Positions 41,806 through 53,400 of a stretch of 64,000 bases of DNA are shown here, piece by piece. Every line of letters begins with the position of its first letter. Position 1 is the first letter of the stretch. The notes beneath the pieces are model-generated. The model was not told where the DNA came from. It saw nothing but the letters and a program-made list of their open reading frames with translations, and made no database searches. Source of the stretch: a virus; IMG/VR virus record IMGVR_UViG_3300003690_000003, positions 62,001 to 126,000 of that record. One strand, 5' to 3'. Both the position numbers and the translations under genes were made by a program.

Positions 41806-44800
41806 TTAGGATTGTTCCTCGGGATTAATGATTGGAACCTCTTCTAGCCGCACATTTAAATCGAGCTTTTTACCAGTATTCTTGGATATTATTCTAACCT
41901 TAAATACCTTTTTATTGGTTGAAGCGTGATATTCTCCTAGGCCGTCGAGCCGCGGCGACCAAACACCATCTTCACTGCCTATATGGGTAGAACTTCCCAA
42001 TAAACCCTGTAATCCTGTCAAAGCTGCCGGATTCAACGCTGCAGTTTCAAATGGAGAGCCAGCATCCGCTGAGATAAGCTTTTGCGCAAAGGCTGCCCCG
42101 ATGTGAAGATACTTACGAAAAGGCTTTTTAACACCCTTAATAACTACACTATCATCAATATGATTAGAAATATAAAATACATTTACTATTGGGAACATTC
42201 TTCCGTTATCATCTACTATTTCCAAATGATAAATAGGAGAAGGTATTGATAAGCCTCCGTGATAATCTATGCACCTAAAAGTATAATAATATTTGGTATT
42301 GGGCTCTATAACATCATCGAAACTCATACTTGTCGCCCGGCGGCCACTTGGCAAAACGCCCGGCATTGTCGCATGTAGATGTGGTGCAAAATCTGCATAA
42401 GACATTGGTTTCTCTGTCATTCTATAAATCTCAAATGTTATATCTGTGTCATCAGAACCAAATATAATAGGAGGACCCGTAACCTTGCCGGTGTCAACGT
42501 TGACTACGGCTGGTCGCTGCTGGTACTCTCTTTGCACATCATAGCGAGGCCTGTCCTCCATTTCGTTTATCATAAACTTTTCAGGAGTAAATACATACTT
42601 TACGTTTTGAGTTTGCATTAAAAATCGTACTCTATTATTAACACCCTTAAATGGGACAGTCTCTATTTCGGGAAATACCGGAGGCAAATCTCTCACTTGG
42701 ACTGTATCAAACTCGTAATAAGGAGTTTCTATTATTTTGGCTGATATAAACTGATGTGCATAAAACGACTTTGCATAAATATTTCCAAAGTGAGAAACCT
42801 CCGTATAGTTGTAGCCAGAGGGCCACACCGCGGGGGATCCCGGCAGCTCTATGTTTTCATAACAATATTGATTCCCAATCACAAAGTTATATGCATATAT
42901 GATATATTTATACCTCACGCCATAATGAACTTGTGTATCAAAATATTTAATCTTATCCAACGCCATTACGTTTGGAAAATAGAAAGTTTGAAGAGGGTTA
43001 TTAATATCGTAAAGTGCCTTTCCGGTATTAGGATCCACTCCTGTAACTTTATGTTTGCAAACTTTAAAAGCCAAAGTTTCACTATAAGCTAGTTTTCCAT
43101 TTATCATTTCTAAATAAGATCGAGACTTTTTGCGTATAATGTTCTCAAAAGCCTGTAATATCGACTGAAAAGCTGCCGGGGTGGCCACCGTCTTATAATC
43201 AGCGCCGTCGTATACTATCTTAGGGCTCGACCTGTCCGAATCATAGCTTCCTACTTCGCTAGCGGTACCCGTACTCTGGCGCATGCCTTTTGGGCCCACC
43301 AAAATTCCACGGCCGCGCGCGATGCCCCTATATTTTATTTGACCAACCAGTGCACATGGTGTGGTGGCAGCCGTTGTCGGCGCCTCATTATTTGGTAATA
43401 AACTATCCTCGGTGCTGAGCGCCGGGAATCGGGGCACTTTGCGAGATAAGTTAGCATAATCAAGCATTCTTCCAACATCTAGACATCTAAGATTATACAG
43501 ACCTCTATCCCTATGGGGTCGCAGGCCCGATTCGCTCTCGGGAACTCCTCCCCACGTCATAAAGGGCGCTAGCGCGCCACCGCCATCTACCCAATCAAAC
43601 CCATAATAGGTATGTGTAGGAACGGTTCCCAACTGCATTCCTGGTGTGTCTGGGTCCTGATCCTCTGGAATAAACTCTGTAATTTGATTACTAAAATCTA
43701 TTGATTCATTGTAAGTATTGAAACCTTCTCCTCCGGTAGCCCCGGCATCCCAGTTATTCAGATTCATCAATACAAGATTGTTGGTAATAAAATCTGTTGC
43801 GCCCGGAATGCCTTCCAGACTCTCAATCAATTCTGTATTGACATCAAGGCCTGTCATAATCGTATCAAACTCTATTGCTACCCCGTATGGAAAGTCTTCA
43901 CGATCTTGATATCTAACAAAATCAGATTCCATCATATCTTTTGAAAACCCTATATGAGTATTGAGATATCTTAGCCACTTGGTTCCCGACGGGGCGCCGT
44001 GGGCTTTCAGCTCAGCAGAATACTTTTGAAGATAGCTTCTTTTAGGACTATCGTATCCTAGCTGAGCGATTTGATCGCGGCTGCTGGGCATCCCAAACTT
44101 ATTATATAGAGTACTCTGACGTTTTAAAACCCTTCGTACACCATCTCCGATGCGGTCGCCACCCCCAAAACGCTTTGCGGCGGCGGCGGATTTATAATCT
44201 ATGTAGTTATAAATCATATATGAGTTAGGCAAGAGCCTTTCATCTATATTTGAAGCTGATGTGGCAATCTCATAGTGTTTAGAAAAATAATTATATTTTG
44301 GCTCAATCTTAGCTACCTTAACTGTAGTGGGGGCTCCTGTGGTATGTATAGGGTGATTAGCGCCATAAGGAGTATAAAACTTATAAGCATGATCTTTAAA
44401 AAAACCATTATAATTGCCAACATATTGATGTAAAAAGCCCGGATATTCCGTCAGATCGTCATTGTCGATCCACGGGCTGGGGCTGAGTGTTGGGGGGGCC
44501 GGTCGTCGATGTAAACCCCAGAAGAGGTCCCATTTGGCGCCTTGGAGCGGCGCTCTCGTAAGGGACCATGGTTCTGTAATGCTATTAGTATCATCATCAG
44601 CAAAATTAGGCGGCACCTCCTCTGAAGCCAACACCCAGACCTCGTTGAGAGAATTGACAACAAGATACTTTTTTCGTGTAAGATTATTCATTTCCCGCGT
44701 ACCATTTGGGGGTAGTCCGCCGGCGCCAGTACCACCACCTGTGCCAGTCGTGTGATGGTAGGCGAGAGGAATCGACATGGACGCGTCGCCGAGGGAGGTG

Positions 44801-45381
44801 GGATATCCAATGTATATCCACAACGGCAGGAGGTTAGCCCATGGTTTCACTAGCAAATCAGTTATTCCACCCACAATGTCATTTTCTAAGACAGCAGCTA
44901 GAGCGCCTGCCATGTCGCCAATTCCAACCTCTCCTACTTCTTCTATGGGCCATTCTAAATCAGGTATCGTGGAGTCCGGTGTCAAAGGGTGAATGGTCGT
45001 CGCCAGCGCCGGTGTACGTCCTATTGAAAAAGCTATTTTATTTGTATTAATGTTATTAGGGGTATTTAAAATTTCAAGATCATCTGGTTCAAGACTGCCG
45101 TGATATTGGGTCTGATTCAAATAACCAAAGTCTGCATAGGTATTTGGACCGTCGCCGTCTTTAAAAGACCAATATCGCCCCATCGCGCCACGAAAAAAAT
45201 CTTGTTCTGTATAGTCCGGGCCTCGCGCGCGATCATTAGCACTCATATATGTCGTTCTTAGGCATGCATGATTTAAAGCAAACTTAGGGGATGTAATATC
45301 ATCCCACCTAATTGTACTTGTCCTTTCAAGTTTTGACACCCCGACCAAGCTTCTATCAACTAAAAGGTTTCGTTTACCCAT
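41806..45381 (-). CDS. Large virion structural protein with Fn3-like segment
   Basis: This 1191-residue protein begins MGKRNLLVDRSLVGVSKLER and has no membrane segment. Residues about 975-1070 carry DDTDITFEIYRMTEKPMSYA and NTKYYYTFRCIDYHGGLSIP followed by SPIYHLEIVDDNG, a fibronectin type III-like pattern. Much of the rest is Tyr/Asn/Pro-rich and beta-prone. It is translated after the 1319-residue protein and before the frameshifted gene. A baseplate or tail fibre-network role is inferred from size and neighbours. Confidence 0.65.
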   Translation of the reverse strand: MGKRNLLVDRSLVGVSKLERTSTIRWDDITSPKFALNHACLRTTYMSANDRARGPDYTEQDFFRGAMGRYWSFKDGDGPNTYADFGYLNQTQYHGSLEPDDLEILNTPNNINTNKIAFSIGRTPALATTIHPLTPDSTIPDLEWPIEEVGEVGIGDMAGALAAVLENDIVGGITDLLVKPWANLLPLWIYIGYPTSLGDASMSIPLAYHHTTGTGGGTGAGGLPPNGTREMNNLTRKKYLVVNSLNEVWVLASEEVPPNFADDDTNSITEPWSLTRAPLQGAKWDLFWGLHRRPAPPTLSPSPWIDNDDLTEYPGFLHQYVGNYNGFFKDHAYKFYTPYGANHPIHTTGAPTTVKVAKIEPKYNYFSKHYEIATSASNIDERLLPNSYMIYNYIDYKSAAAAKRFGGGDRIGDGVRRVLKRQSTLYNKFGMPSSRDQIAQLGYDSPKRSYLQKYSAELKAHGAPSGTKWLRYLNTHIGFSKDMMESDFVRYQDREDFPYGVAIEFDTIMTGLDVNTELIESLEGIPGATDFITNNLVLMNLNNWDAGATGGEGFNTYNESIDFSNQITEFIPEDQDPDTPGMQLGTVPTHTYYGFDWVDGGGALAPFMTWGGVPESESGLRPHRDRGLYNLRCLDVGRMLDYANLSRKVPRFPALSTEDSLLPNNEAPTTAATTPCALVGQIKYRGIARGRGILVGPKGMRQSTGTASEVGSYDSDRSSPKIVYDGADYKTVATPAAFQSILQAFENIIRKKSRSYLEMINGKLAYSETLAFKVCKHKVTGVDPNTGKALYDINNPLQTFYFPNVMALDKIKYFDTQVHYGVRYKYIIYAYNFVIGNQYCYENIELPGSPAVWPSGYNYTEVSHFGNIYAKSFYAHQFISAKIIETPYYEFDTVQVRDLPPVFPEIETVPFKGVNNRVRFLMQTQNVKYVFTPEKFMINEMEDRPRYDVQREYQQRPAVVNVDTGKVTGPPIIFGSDDTDITFEIYRMTEKPMSYADFAPHLHATMPGVLPSGRRATSMSFDDVIEPNTKYYYTFRCIDYHGGLSIPSPIYHLEIVDDNGRMFPIVNVFYISNHIDDSVVIKGVKKPFRKYLHIGAAFAQKLISADAGSPFETAALNPAALTGLQGLLGSSTHIGSEDGVWSPRLDGLGEYHASTNKKVFKVRIISKNTGKKLDLNVRLEEVPIINPEEQS

Positions 45382-45432
45382 TTGATTTTCCTATAGTATA
45401 TAGATTTTTCTTGATATTTTTAAACATATTGA

Positions 45433-48400
45433 TTAGTAATCTTGTCCATTATCGTTCTGCTCAAAAACGCGTGTAGGAATCGTAATCCCTGTTTGGTTTT
45501 CATATATAGTAATAACATTTCGTCTTCGAGGCATCGTGTGCCAACCAAACCATAGTTGCTTAAGAGTTCTAACCCCGCGGTCTCGATCACTATTAGCACT
45601 TCGTGGCGGGGGCCACGCTATAGGTCGATGTGAACCAGCTTGCCAACGTCGTTTGCCGTTGGGCAAGAGTTCCTTATACCACCTATAAAAAGCTATATAA
45701 ACCTGCACTCGTTCAGGCCCAGTAAGTGATGGCGGTGGGCCCGGTGTGGTCGGTGCTTGTTGTTGCGCGGCCGCATAACCAGTAGTAGTAGTGGTCATGG
45801 TAGCCGCGGCAGTTGTAGTGGCAGCCGCGGCAGCTGCTACACGGGTGGCTTCGGCTGCGGCAGCAGCGGCTGCTGCGGCGGCTGCTTGTTGGGCCTGGGC
45901 TGCGGCTGCCGCGGTGGCGCGAGCTGCTGCAGCCTGCTGTGCAGCATATGCAACAGCAGCCGTGGGGTTGGTTCCAACTCTTGTGTCTGTGTCGTATGAG
46001 TTAGCAAACTCGATAGAATCAGAAAATGAATCAATATTTGCAGCAATATTGGATGGGACCCCATATGTTATTGCTACGGCCTGAGTGGGACTTGGATTGG
46101 GTAACTCCAGAACTGCGCCTTCGCCTCCAATCACAAATAGCTCATTATAAATAGGCATCTTTAAGCCATCAAAATTAGCCAAATGTGTTTTGTGTCTTTT
46201 AAGGCGACACATTAAAGATCTATTACCGGTATCTGCGGCTTGTACAACTGATAGAGTAAGCGGATACCAAACCGGTGCCGTAACAATCGATCCCACCCCA
46301 CCGAGCATATAAGCATGCATATATTCTACTATATATACAAATCCATATCGAGCTGCTATCAATGCGGTATTACCCGGATCAATATTTCCGTCAGATACTT
46401 CATTAATAAATGCCATTTCAGAAGGCGCCGGAGGCGGTAAAGGAGTTGTGGCTGGATTAGCAAACGCGGGAGAACTGAGGGCTGGTGAACTAGCCAAACT
46501 AGCCGCCATATTTCCTTGCTCAACCTGGGCCTGAACTTGAGGGAGGCCAGCGCCTCCTACAAAAAAGTTCCCTGCGCTCAGCGTTGTTAGGGCGGGGACT
46601 ATTGGATTGGGCTTTCCATTAAAAAAGTCCCCTTGAGTCAAATAGTTAGAAATCTGAGAAACATTAGCGACGAGTTGAGTTGCCAAATTTGAGGTGCTAC
46701 CACCAGCACCAGGCTGTAAAAGATTTATTGCTGCACTACCACTCAAAGCTTCGGCAGCAGCTTCGCGTTCAGGTTCGGTAATAAACTCTGAGTTTAATGA
46801 AAAAAGGTTGCTGACATCAAGGCCTTTCTCAGCATTAGCGCTCAGGTCCTCCGTGGTTGCAGGGGTGTTAAAAACGTTTTTTATAGGATTTTGTGGAGTA
46901 TTTTGAAATACCGTTGCGACACAGTTATTAAAATGCATTATTCCATTTTGATTTTGAATTAGCCTTGTATTCGTATGTTGCAACGCCGGATTAGTTGCTT
47001 TAAGTCCCGGCGTACTAGCAAAAGTAATAGGAGAGTTTTTATTTATATTGGCCGAAAGAATCTCGTAAAACGCTTCCTCTATGGCATTTTTAGTTGTATT
47101 ATTATCTGAGAAAATGTCCAAAGGCTTCCGACCCGGTATTCTTAAAAAGTTAGGAGTTAAAAATATTGCGCCCTGTTGGGTGACCCCATCATTTTTTCCT
47201 GTCTCGTTGGCGACTAACCGGCCCCATTGATCAAAAGTAAGTCGCTTAATGGTCCCGCCGACCGCGGCGTCGGTAGTCGAACCTACACTTAAAAGTCTCT
47301 TTGTGTTCAAAAAATCCAATCCATAAGGACGCAAAGCATCAGTGTCTATCGATTCCAAAAAGAACTGTCTAATGGTAAATATTTTTTTGCCCCCGGTCGT
47401 GGGTGCGGCGGGCGCCTGGGTCATGCTAGTTGTAGATCCTTTAGTTACTCCTATAGCACTCCTCAACGAAGAAGAAAAATCCCTGAGAAGCCTTATTAAA
47501 AATTCTATACCAGATGGTCCCGTAATCAAGGGGTTCACCGCAATAAATAAATTCATCTGTTCTTGAAGCGTTTGAGGACCAAAAAAGAAACCCATGGCAG
47601 TCAAATATTTGTTAACCGCTATAGACCACGGAGCTCCCACTACGATGGTAATAACTCCGCCTCCGAACTGTCGAGCTCGAATGTTTGCATCACGCGCAAG
47701 AGTTTGGCTGACTAACTCTTGACCCTCAGTTCCTGTAATGACGCCCATGCCGCCAATGGCTGGCTGGCCTCCAAAATCTATAATATTCTGAAGGGCGGCG
47801 CTGTACTGTTGAATAGCACCCTGGGCTACGGCTGCTGTTGTAGTTAAACTTTGTTCAATGGGCCCCATGTCAGAAACTGCACCATAGTCTACATCTCGCG
47901 GGGCACCGGTGGCGGGGTCAATATATTCAAGTGCCTCGCCGCTTTTAATTTTTTCTATAAACAAGGGTGTATAGCGATTAGTCGTAATATTATAGTTACC
48001 AGAAAGTAAAGAGGTGCTCAGAAATCTTTCTAGCTGAACGATTAATAAATCGATGCCCGGGTCAGCAGGATCTGGCTTGGTTAAAATCTGTAAAATTTTA
48101 TCTCTTGACTTATCTTCTATGGTTATCTCAACCCCATATTCATATAATCCAGTTGTAATATCTTTAATACTATTATCGCGGATCTGATATTGCATGACTC
48201 CAGTTGAGGTGTTATAATCCATTCGTTGTGGTTCGCCCACTACTTCTACTCTTTTATCAAACAAACGCAAGGGCGAATCCCCACCGGTTAATTTATTAAA
48301 TACATTAGGCTTATTAACTCTGCGCCTTATAACCCTTATTGATTCCATATTACAACTTGTTAACTTATCATTAACATTATTATATAAAGCTTCATATTTG

Positions 48401-49392
48401 GCGCCATTTACTACAGCTTCTAAATAATCAAAACCGAAATAAAGAGACAAATCATTATTTTCATTTTTCGAAAAATATAAAGGCGAAAGATAAGATGGTT
48501 TTTGTTTTCTAACTTTTTCTAAAGTTTTTAATCTATCGCGAACGGCCTTATTGGCGGTTGTCAAACCACTCAACTTATTAAAATCAAATGAATGTCTTTC
48601 TACTCTCGCAAGATTTCGCTGATCAACTATCTTAGAGTTAATAGTTTTCTGGACTCGGAGAAGATTTCCGGACTCTGAGCCGCCAGAGCCATCTCCAGTG
48701 CGCCAGCGCGCTCCCTGATCTTGGTGAACGTCGCCCACCCATAGGCTCAGGCTTGGATCATCAGAGGAAACACTTGCTGGATAAAACAGATTAGTTTCTA
48801 AGTTGACTATTGAGTTTTTAATGACCAGTTCAGAAACAGTTTTGCCAAATAAAACATCCGCTGGATCAATAACGCTGGTATCATTATCTTCATTTGTATC
48901 AACTATGGGTACCGCAAAAATACTTAAGTACGGAGGAGCGGCGCCGGGTACCTCAAATGATTTTCTAAAAAGCAAATCCGTACCGTACAGATCTCCATAC
49001 TGCTGCGCCTGTGTTGTAGAAAGGCCCGCACTTAGAGCAACGTCCCCTAAAACCGCTTCCTGAAGAGGATAAACTCCCCGCGAAACTTTACCGTTGTCCT
49101 GATTTGAGTTTAGAAAATCTTTAAGTTTCGTACGGTCAGCATATATCGATATTGCCAAAGCATCGTCACTAGTGACAACAACTAAAACATTTAACTTATT
49201 AAAAAATGACTCGCGAGTTCCTATTATAGAAGAATTGCTAGCAGCCGTAGTAAAATACTGCTTTAACACAAACTCCACATCTATCTTGAGCTTGTCGCCT
49301 CGATTATACAATGTAATATTTTTGATATAAACCGGAAATGTGTCTGGATCTTGACCGATAATGCTAAGACTATGTTCTGGGATATGTGCCAT
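45433..49392 (-). CDS. Large virion structural protein with Ala-rich linker
   Basis: This 1319-residue protein begins MAHIPEHSLSIIGQDPDTFP and overlaps the previous stop by one base. Most of it is ordered beta/alpha sequence (DKSRDKILQILTKPDPADPG, then QWGRLVANETGKNDG), with no catalytic motif seen. Residues about 1143-1215 are almost wholly Ala with Gln and Thr, encoded by GCN/GCA repeats (45757-45965), then a TPGPPPSLTGP segment and a 100-residue basic end. The Ala-rich portion could be a long helix or flexible linker. Likely baseplate or tail-associated. Confidence 0.65.
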   Translation of the reverse strand: MAHIPEHSLSIIGQDPDTFPVYIKNITLYNRGDKLKIDVEFVLKQYFTTAASNSSIIGTRESFFNKLNVLVVVTSDDALAISIYADRTKLKDFLNSNQDNGKVSRGVYPLQEAVLGDVALSAGLSTTQAQQYGDLYGTDLLFRKSFEVPGAAPPYLSIFAVPIVDTNEDNDTSVIDPADVLFGKTVSELVIKNSIVNLETNLFYPASVSSDDPSLSLWVGDVHQDQGARWRTGDGSGGSESGNLLRVQKTINSKIVDQRNLARVERHSFDFNKLSGLTTANKAVRDRLKTLEKVRKQKPSYLSPLYFSKNENNDLSLYFGFDYLEAVVNGAKYEALYNNVNDKLTSCNMESIRVIRRRVNKPNVFNKLTGGDSPLRLFDKRVEVVGEPQRMDYNTSTGVMQYQIRDNSIKDITTGLYEYGVEITIEDKSRDKILQILTKPDPADPGIDLLIVQLERFLSTSLLSGNYNITTNRYTPLFIEKIKSGEALEYIDPATGAPRDVDYGAVSDMGPIEQSLTTTAAVAQGAIQQYSAALQNIIDFGGQPAIGGMGVITGTEGQELVSQTLARDANIRARQFGGGVITIVVGAPWSIAVNKYLTAMGFFFGPQTLQEQMNLFIAVNPLITGPSGIEFLIRLLRDFSSSLRSAIGVTKGSTTSMTQAPAAPTTGGKKIFTIRQFFLESIDTDALRPYGLDFLNTKRLLSVGSTTDAAVGGTIKRLTFDQWGRLVANETGKNDGVTQQGAIFLTPNFLRIPGRKPLDIFSDNNTTKNAIEEAFYEILSANINKNSPITFASTPGLKATNPALQHTNTRLIQNQNGIMHFNNCVATVFQNTPQNPIKNVFNTPATTEDLSANAEKGLDVSNLFSLNSEFITEPEREAAAEALSGSAAINLLQPGAGGSTSNLATQLVANVSQISNYLTQGDFFNGKPNPIVPALTTLSAGNFFVGGAGLPQVQAQVEQGNMAASLASSPALSSPAFANPATTPLPPPAPSEMAFINEVSDGNIDPGNTALIAARYGFVYIVEYMHAYMLGGVGSIVTAPVWYPLTLSVVQAADTGNRSLMCRLKRHKTHLANFDGLKMPIYNELFVIGGEGAVLELPNPSPTQAVAITYGVPSNIAANIDSFSDSIEFANSYDTDTRVGTNPTAAVAYAAQQAAAARATAAAAAQAQQAAAAAAAAAAAEATRVAAAAAATTTAAATMTTTTTGYAAAQQQAPTTPGPPPSLTGPERVQVYIAFYRWYKELLPNGKRRWQAGSHRPIAWPPPRSANSDRDRGVRTLKQLWFGWHTMPRRRNVITIYENQTGITIPTRVFEQNDNGQDY
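45757..45965 (-). repeat. Low-complexity alanine-codon tract
   Basis: About 200 bases of GCN-rich simple sequence encode runs of up to eleven alanines broken by Gln, Thr, Arg and Glu. The same bases produce a long open frame of similar composition on the plus strand, which is only a by-product. Confidence 0.7.
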
Positions 49393-50429
49393 TATTCACA
49401 GATATCCTCTTCTGGTGCATAAAGATCGCGAATGAAATACTCTCTGGTACTTATAACACTAGATCCGGGAGCTGTTCCAAGCGCCGAGAAGTCTTCTATA
49501 TTTGCCTGTCGCAACAAGTCATTACTTATTTCATTATCGACTTCTAGCGTTAAATAATATGGCACTTCTGTATTTGTATGAATAGCCGCCGAATCATCAT
49601 TAAATTTCAAGGGCAATAAGTTGCCAAACAAGGTGCTACTAGATAAATAAACTTCAATATCAAAGTTCTCTTTATTAAAATCTACGTTCTTTTCAGTTAT
49701 TTGAATAATCAAATCTTCTGGGCTAATAACTACATAGGTTCCATCTGGTTTAATAGTTGTCGTTATCGCTTGAATATTGTGTACATTGTGTTGTTGGGTC
49801 AGCGCTTCGTCTGTATATTCAGGACTATCCGCGAGGGCTGGGGACCAATCTTCTATCGCTGCAGCATACGTTCTATATTTGATAGCAATATCAATTTGAG
49901 GAATCTTTTCTATTCCGGCGGAGCTCGTATAAAAAGAAAGTGATGACGAGATCTCGCCGTGGCGCGCCGTTACTGCCCATGCTGGCTGTTTGTTAGAGTT
50001 GAGCCTCGATCTTCCTAATGGTTTTGTAAAAAAATCAATCCTATCTTGAACATATTGTAGTTCTTGGCGATTATAGATTGCACCTGGATCCATGAATAAA
50101 GGATCGTCAAGAAGGGTGCGGTCTTCTTTAAATATGGCACGAATAATCGCTGCGCTAGCACTTTGAGCCGTCTGGATACCAGTAAATACATTTAAGGTTT
50201 TAGTGGAGGGAGTATCATCTTGAATCCTTGGCTCTATACTATTTTGGCCTTCAGTTACAGTAACTTGTGTACTAGTATTATCCCCCCCCGTAAACGCAGA
50301 GTTGTATATTATACCTTCATCAAAAAAAGCATAATAAGCCGGCTTAAAAACGCCCTTGGAAAGCTTATATCTTCCATATGGGGTTAGCTTTACTTCTAAA
50401 ACTTCTTGCTTTTTATTAAAAAACTCCAT
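49392..50429 (-). CDS. Conserved structural protein, KLTPYGRYKLSKG family
   Basis: This 345-residue protein starts MEFFNKKQEVLEVKLTPYGR and continues KLSKGVFKPAYYAFFDEGI, a conserved entry in virion proteins of large marine myoviruses as I recall them. The N-terminal 60 residues resemble the start of the frameshifted protein (LDAVLTDTGRMRLAKG.....K.ALADDE), so both may share a domain. The rest is beta-rich with IKPDGTYVVISPEDLIIQI. It follows the 4098-residue gene by 9 nt. It likely forms part of the tail-tip complex; T4 homologue unknown. Confidence 0.68.
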   Translation of the reverse strand: MEFFNKKQEVLEVKLTPYGRYKLSKGVFKPAYYAFFDEGIIYNSAFTGGDNTSTQVTVTEGQNSIEPRIQDDTPSTKTLNVFTGIQTAQSASAAIIRAIFKEDRTLLDDPLFMDPGAIYNRQELQYVQDRIDFFTKPLGRSRLNSNKQPAWAVTARHGEISSSLSFYTSSAGIEKIPQIDIAIKYRTYAAAIEDWSPALADSPEYTDEALTQQHNVHNIQAITTTIKPDGTYVVISPEDLIIQITEKNVDFNKENFDIEVYLSSSTLFGNLLPLKFNDDSAAIHTNTEVPYYLTLEVDNEISNDLLRQANIEDFSALGTAPGSSVISTREYFIRDLYAPEEDICE

Positions 50430-50438
50430 TAATCTTTC

Positions 50439-53400
50439 TTACCCTAGAAGGTTCAAGGCTCCTTGTGCTGCGTCGGCGGCAGCCTGATCAGCCAGGTCCT
50501 GCGCCGCTTCGACATCCTCAACCGATTCGCTGGAGGCATACTGTATTCCCATATCCATCTTAACTAGCTCCACAAGAGAGAAATAATCGTATGGCCAGTT
50601 GTAAGTATAAGGAGAATCAATGCTATTTGGAACTGTTGATAAATCATCAGTAAGCCCCGTTGCTTTATATTTGTTATAGTTACTCTTCGCTCTTCGTTTT
50701 ACCTTAAATACCATCCAACGCATGTGCTCGCTAATCTGTCTCTGGTCACTATCGAAAAAGTCTTCTGCCAATAAGGAATGTTGGATTGTTGCCTCTCTAG
50801 CTTGTAGTGATTCTCCGCTAGTCTCAGGAGGTAAGTTTTGCCATATATCGGCTAAATCTTGTTGGGAAAACTTCTTTGTAAACTCAAAAACAAACATCAC
50901 AAACGGATCGATTGTTTCTCGGCCCGTTTCGGTTGTTACAAAATCAAATTTTGGAGGGAACACATAGTCTTTCAAAGCTTTACAAATCTTTAGGACGTCA
51001 GGTTTCACTTGGACTTGAGTTTGCTGACCGGCAAGAATACGAATGGCGCCGTTTCTTTGGTGCTTGCTGAATCTATAGAACTTTCTGCGGCCGTCGAGGG
51101 CAATAGTAAATGGTACCGCTACGACCGCTTCGGATACCACTTTTGCATCGGTTATGGAGCCAATCCGCTTTACGACCGGAGAAAAACCAACTACATCTAG
51201 CAAAGATTGAACATTGTAATTTGCGTCGCCATTTGGTGAACTCTCGATGTGGCCTGGATCGGTTAAAGAGATAAAAATCCCCTCTCTCCCTTGACAGATG
51301 GCCCCCTTCTGATGCCACATCCCCTTGGTCGCTAAAAGGTCGCCGCTGTGAGCGGCCGCAGTCGGAGTGAGCGGCGTCGATGCTGACACGGCAGCAAAAT
51401 TCAACACTGGCGTCTCAAACTTAGTTTGTATAAGCCATCGTTTTGTCGCGGTGGTCGTGTTGGCTATAATAGCGGTTACCTCTCTTGTCAAATCCACACT
51501 TGCACTAATCTGCATCGCCGCAAAGCGTTGTTTGGCGTCAGGGTCGTTCAGAAAAATCGTATTTGTGCTCGCGTCAGGGCTTAAATATTCCCCAGACCTC
51601 TGGTAAGTTATCTCGCTATTAGAAAAAATATCAGCCAGCATAGGCTTCCCATCATATTGCGGTTTAAAAAGAATCGTTGCAACAGCCTCACCATCATAAT
51701 AGGGAGGCGTTACGTGAACCCACGAAGGAATGTTGGCCGTTCCTTCGAAGCTGGCAGACATCGGCCGTCCAAACCCGCTAGCACGATTATACATAGTAAA
51801 AATAGTCGTATCCGCAACTTGTTTAGAAAGTTGAGTTTGCGCTGGGCTGGCGGCGCCAATGATAGATTGTTGAGTGCGGTTCAAGCTCACTTTCATGCCA
51901 TAAACAGAACCAGATTTAACCTCTCTAAATTGATCTTCGCGGGAAGATTTAAATGATTTTAAACCAGTCTGGAAAAAGTCTACCGTCTCACAGACAAAAT
52001 TATCTATAGCCAGTTCATAATTTTTAAGGCCATCTCCTGGCCATCTAACAGCATTCATACAGTTTGCCAACGTCGGATTGGTGGGATTACTAGCTAGGTG
52101 ACCATAACTAGAAGAAATACTTCCCGAGCCCACTCCCCGATCAAATATATATCCTGCATTAAAGTTATCGTAGTTAGCAGCAGGGTTCGGGTCGTCGGCG
52201 GCGGGGACCTGAATGGGGGCGAGGATCCTAGTGCTCATATGCTGCACTGGATGTAGAAGCGCTTCAAAAGGAAGCTTGTGCATATAATAATAATATCCAG
52301 TTTCATCGACCAGGGTCGAGTAAGACGCCGAGGGGTTTAATGGAAGAAGACCTTTCCATCCATAGTATTCCCCAAAATCATCTGAACCGGCGCGAGGACA
52401 GTTCGCCCCGCCGATCTGTTTCGTCTGAGACCGAGCTGAGTATTGAACATCGCGGCCGACGGTATGGCCGAGATAATCTCTGATATAGCCATCCCAAATG
52501 CTCCGAAGGATATAGTTGGAAACGCCAATTCCTGATTTAATCGTATTATACAAGATTCCCGGGCCGGCTAAGGGCTCAACAAAGGCACGAAATGCTGCTT
52601 TCGTCTCCATAAAATCAGACGTTATCCGGCCTCCACCCCTCTTGGGGAGACGACTACCCCCGGCCCAATCTGGACTAGTAGCCTCGTCGTCATTACCGCA
52701 GGCAGCCGCAGTACACTTCATAAACGGTCCATATGAAGATGAAAGTCCCTTGTAAGGCAAGAACTTAACTAACCCGGAGCATCGCAAAGCTAGCTTGTCT
52801 TTCTTCATAATATCGCCATTGACAAGAGATTTGTTATCGTAAGTCTCATCGACTACACTAAAAAATCTCATAAAATCAGAGTTGGAATAAACCTTGAAAA
52901 AATTATTCTCGGAGCTATCAGCTATAGAGGAACCAGTTAAGTCTAAAAAGCTATTATTGGGGGCCCAAAAGTCTTCAGCCGCCGTATTCAGATAATAATC
53001 CATCTGTTCACTAATTCTAAACTCGGGAACTATAGAATAATCTTTACCAATAAGTCTCAAATTCTCACAATATTGATCATAAGTTAAATAAGGCTTTTTG
53101 CCGGCTTGTTCGGCAACCTGGTATTCGGCATCGCCTGGAAAGTTTGCTCTGGGGTTATTGGTATTAAAAGATGTGGGGGCTCCACCGTCACCGGCTGCGC
53201 CGGAGATACCAATCATACATCTTTGAGTGTACATACAACTGGCGGTAATATTTCCTTCACCCCACTGATCAAATCCAGAAAAACAATTTTGAAGAAGCCC
53301 AGAGCCACTAAGGGGATTCGAAGATAAGGTATCTTGAAAGTTTGTATCAGCTGTAGTGCCCGGGCTAGGATAGCCATGACCATCGAGAGGCCAAATACTG

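Noticed and set aside
45791-46084. Long Ala-rich open frame on the plus strand
   Set aside because: It is the mirror of the low-complexity tract in the 1319-residue gene and has no ribosome-binding site.
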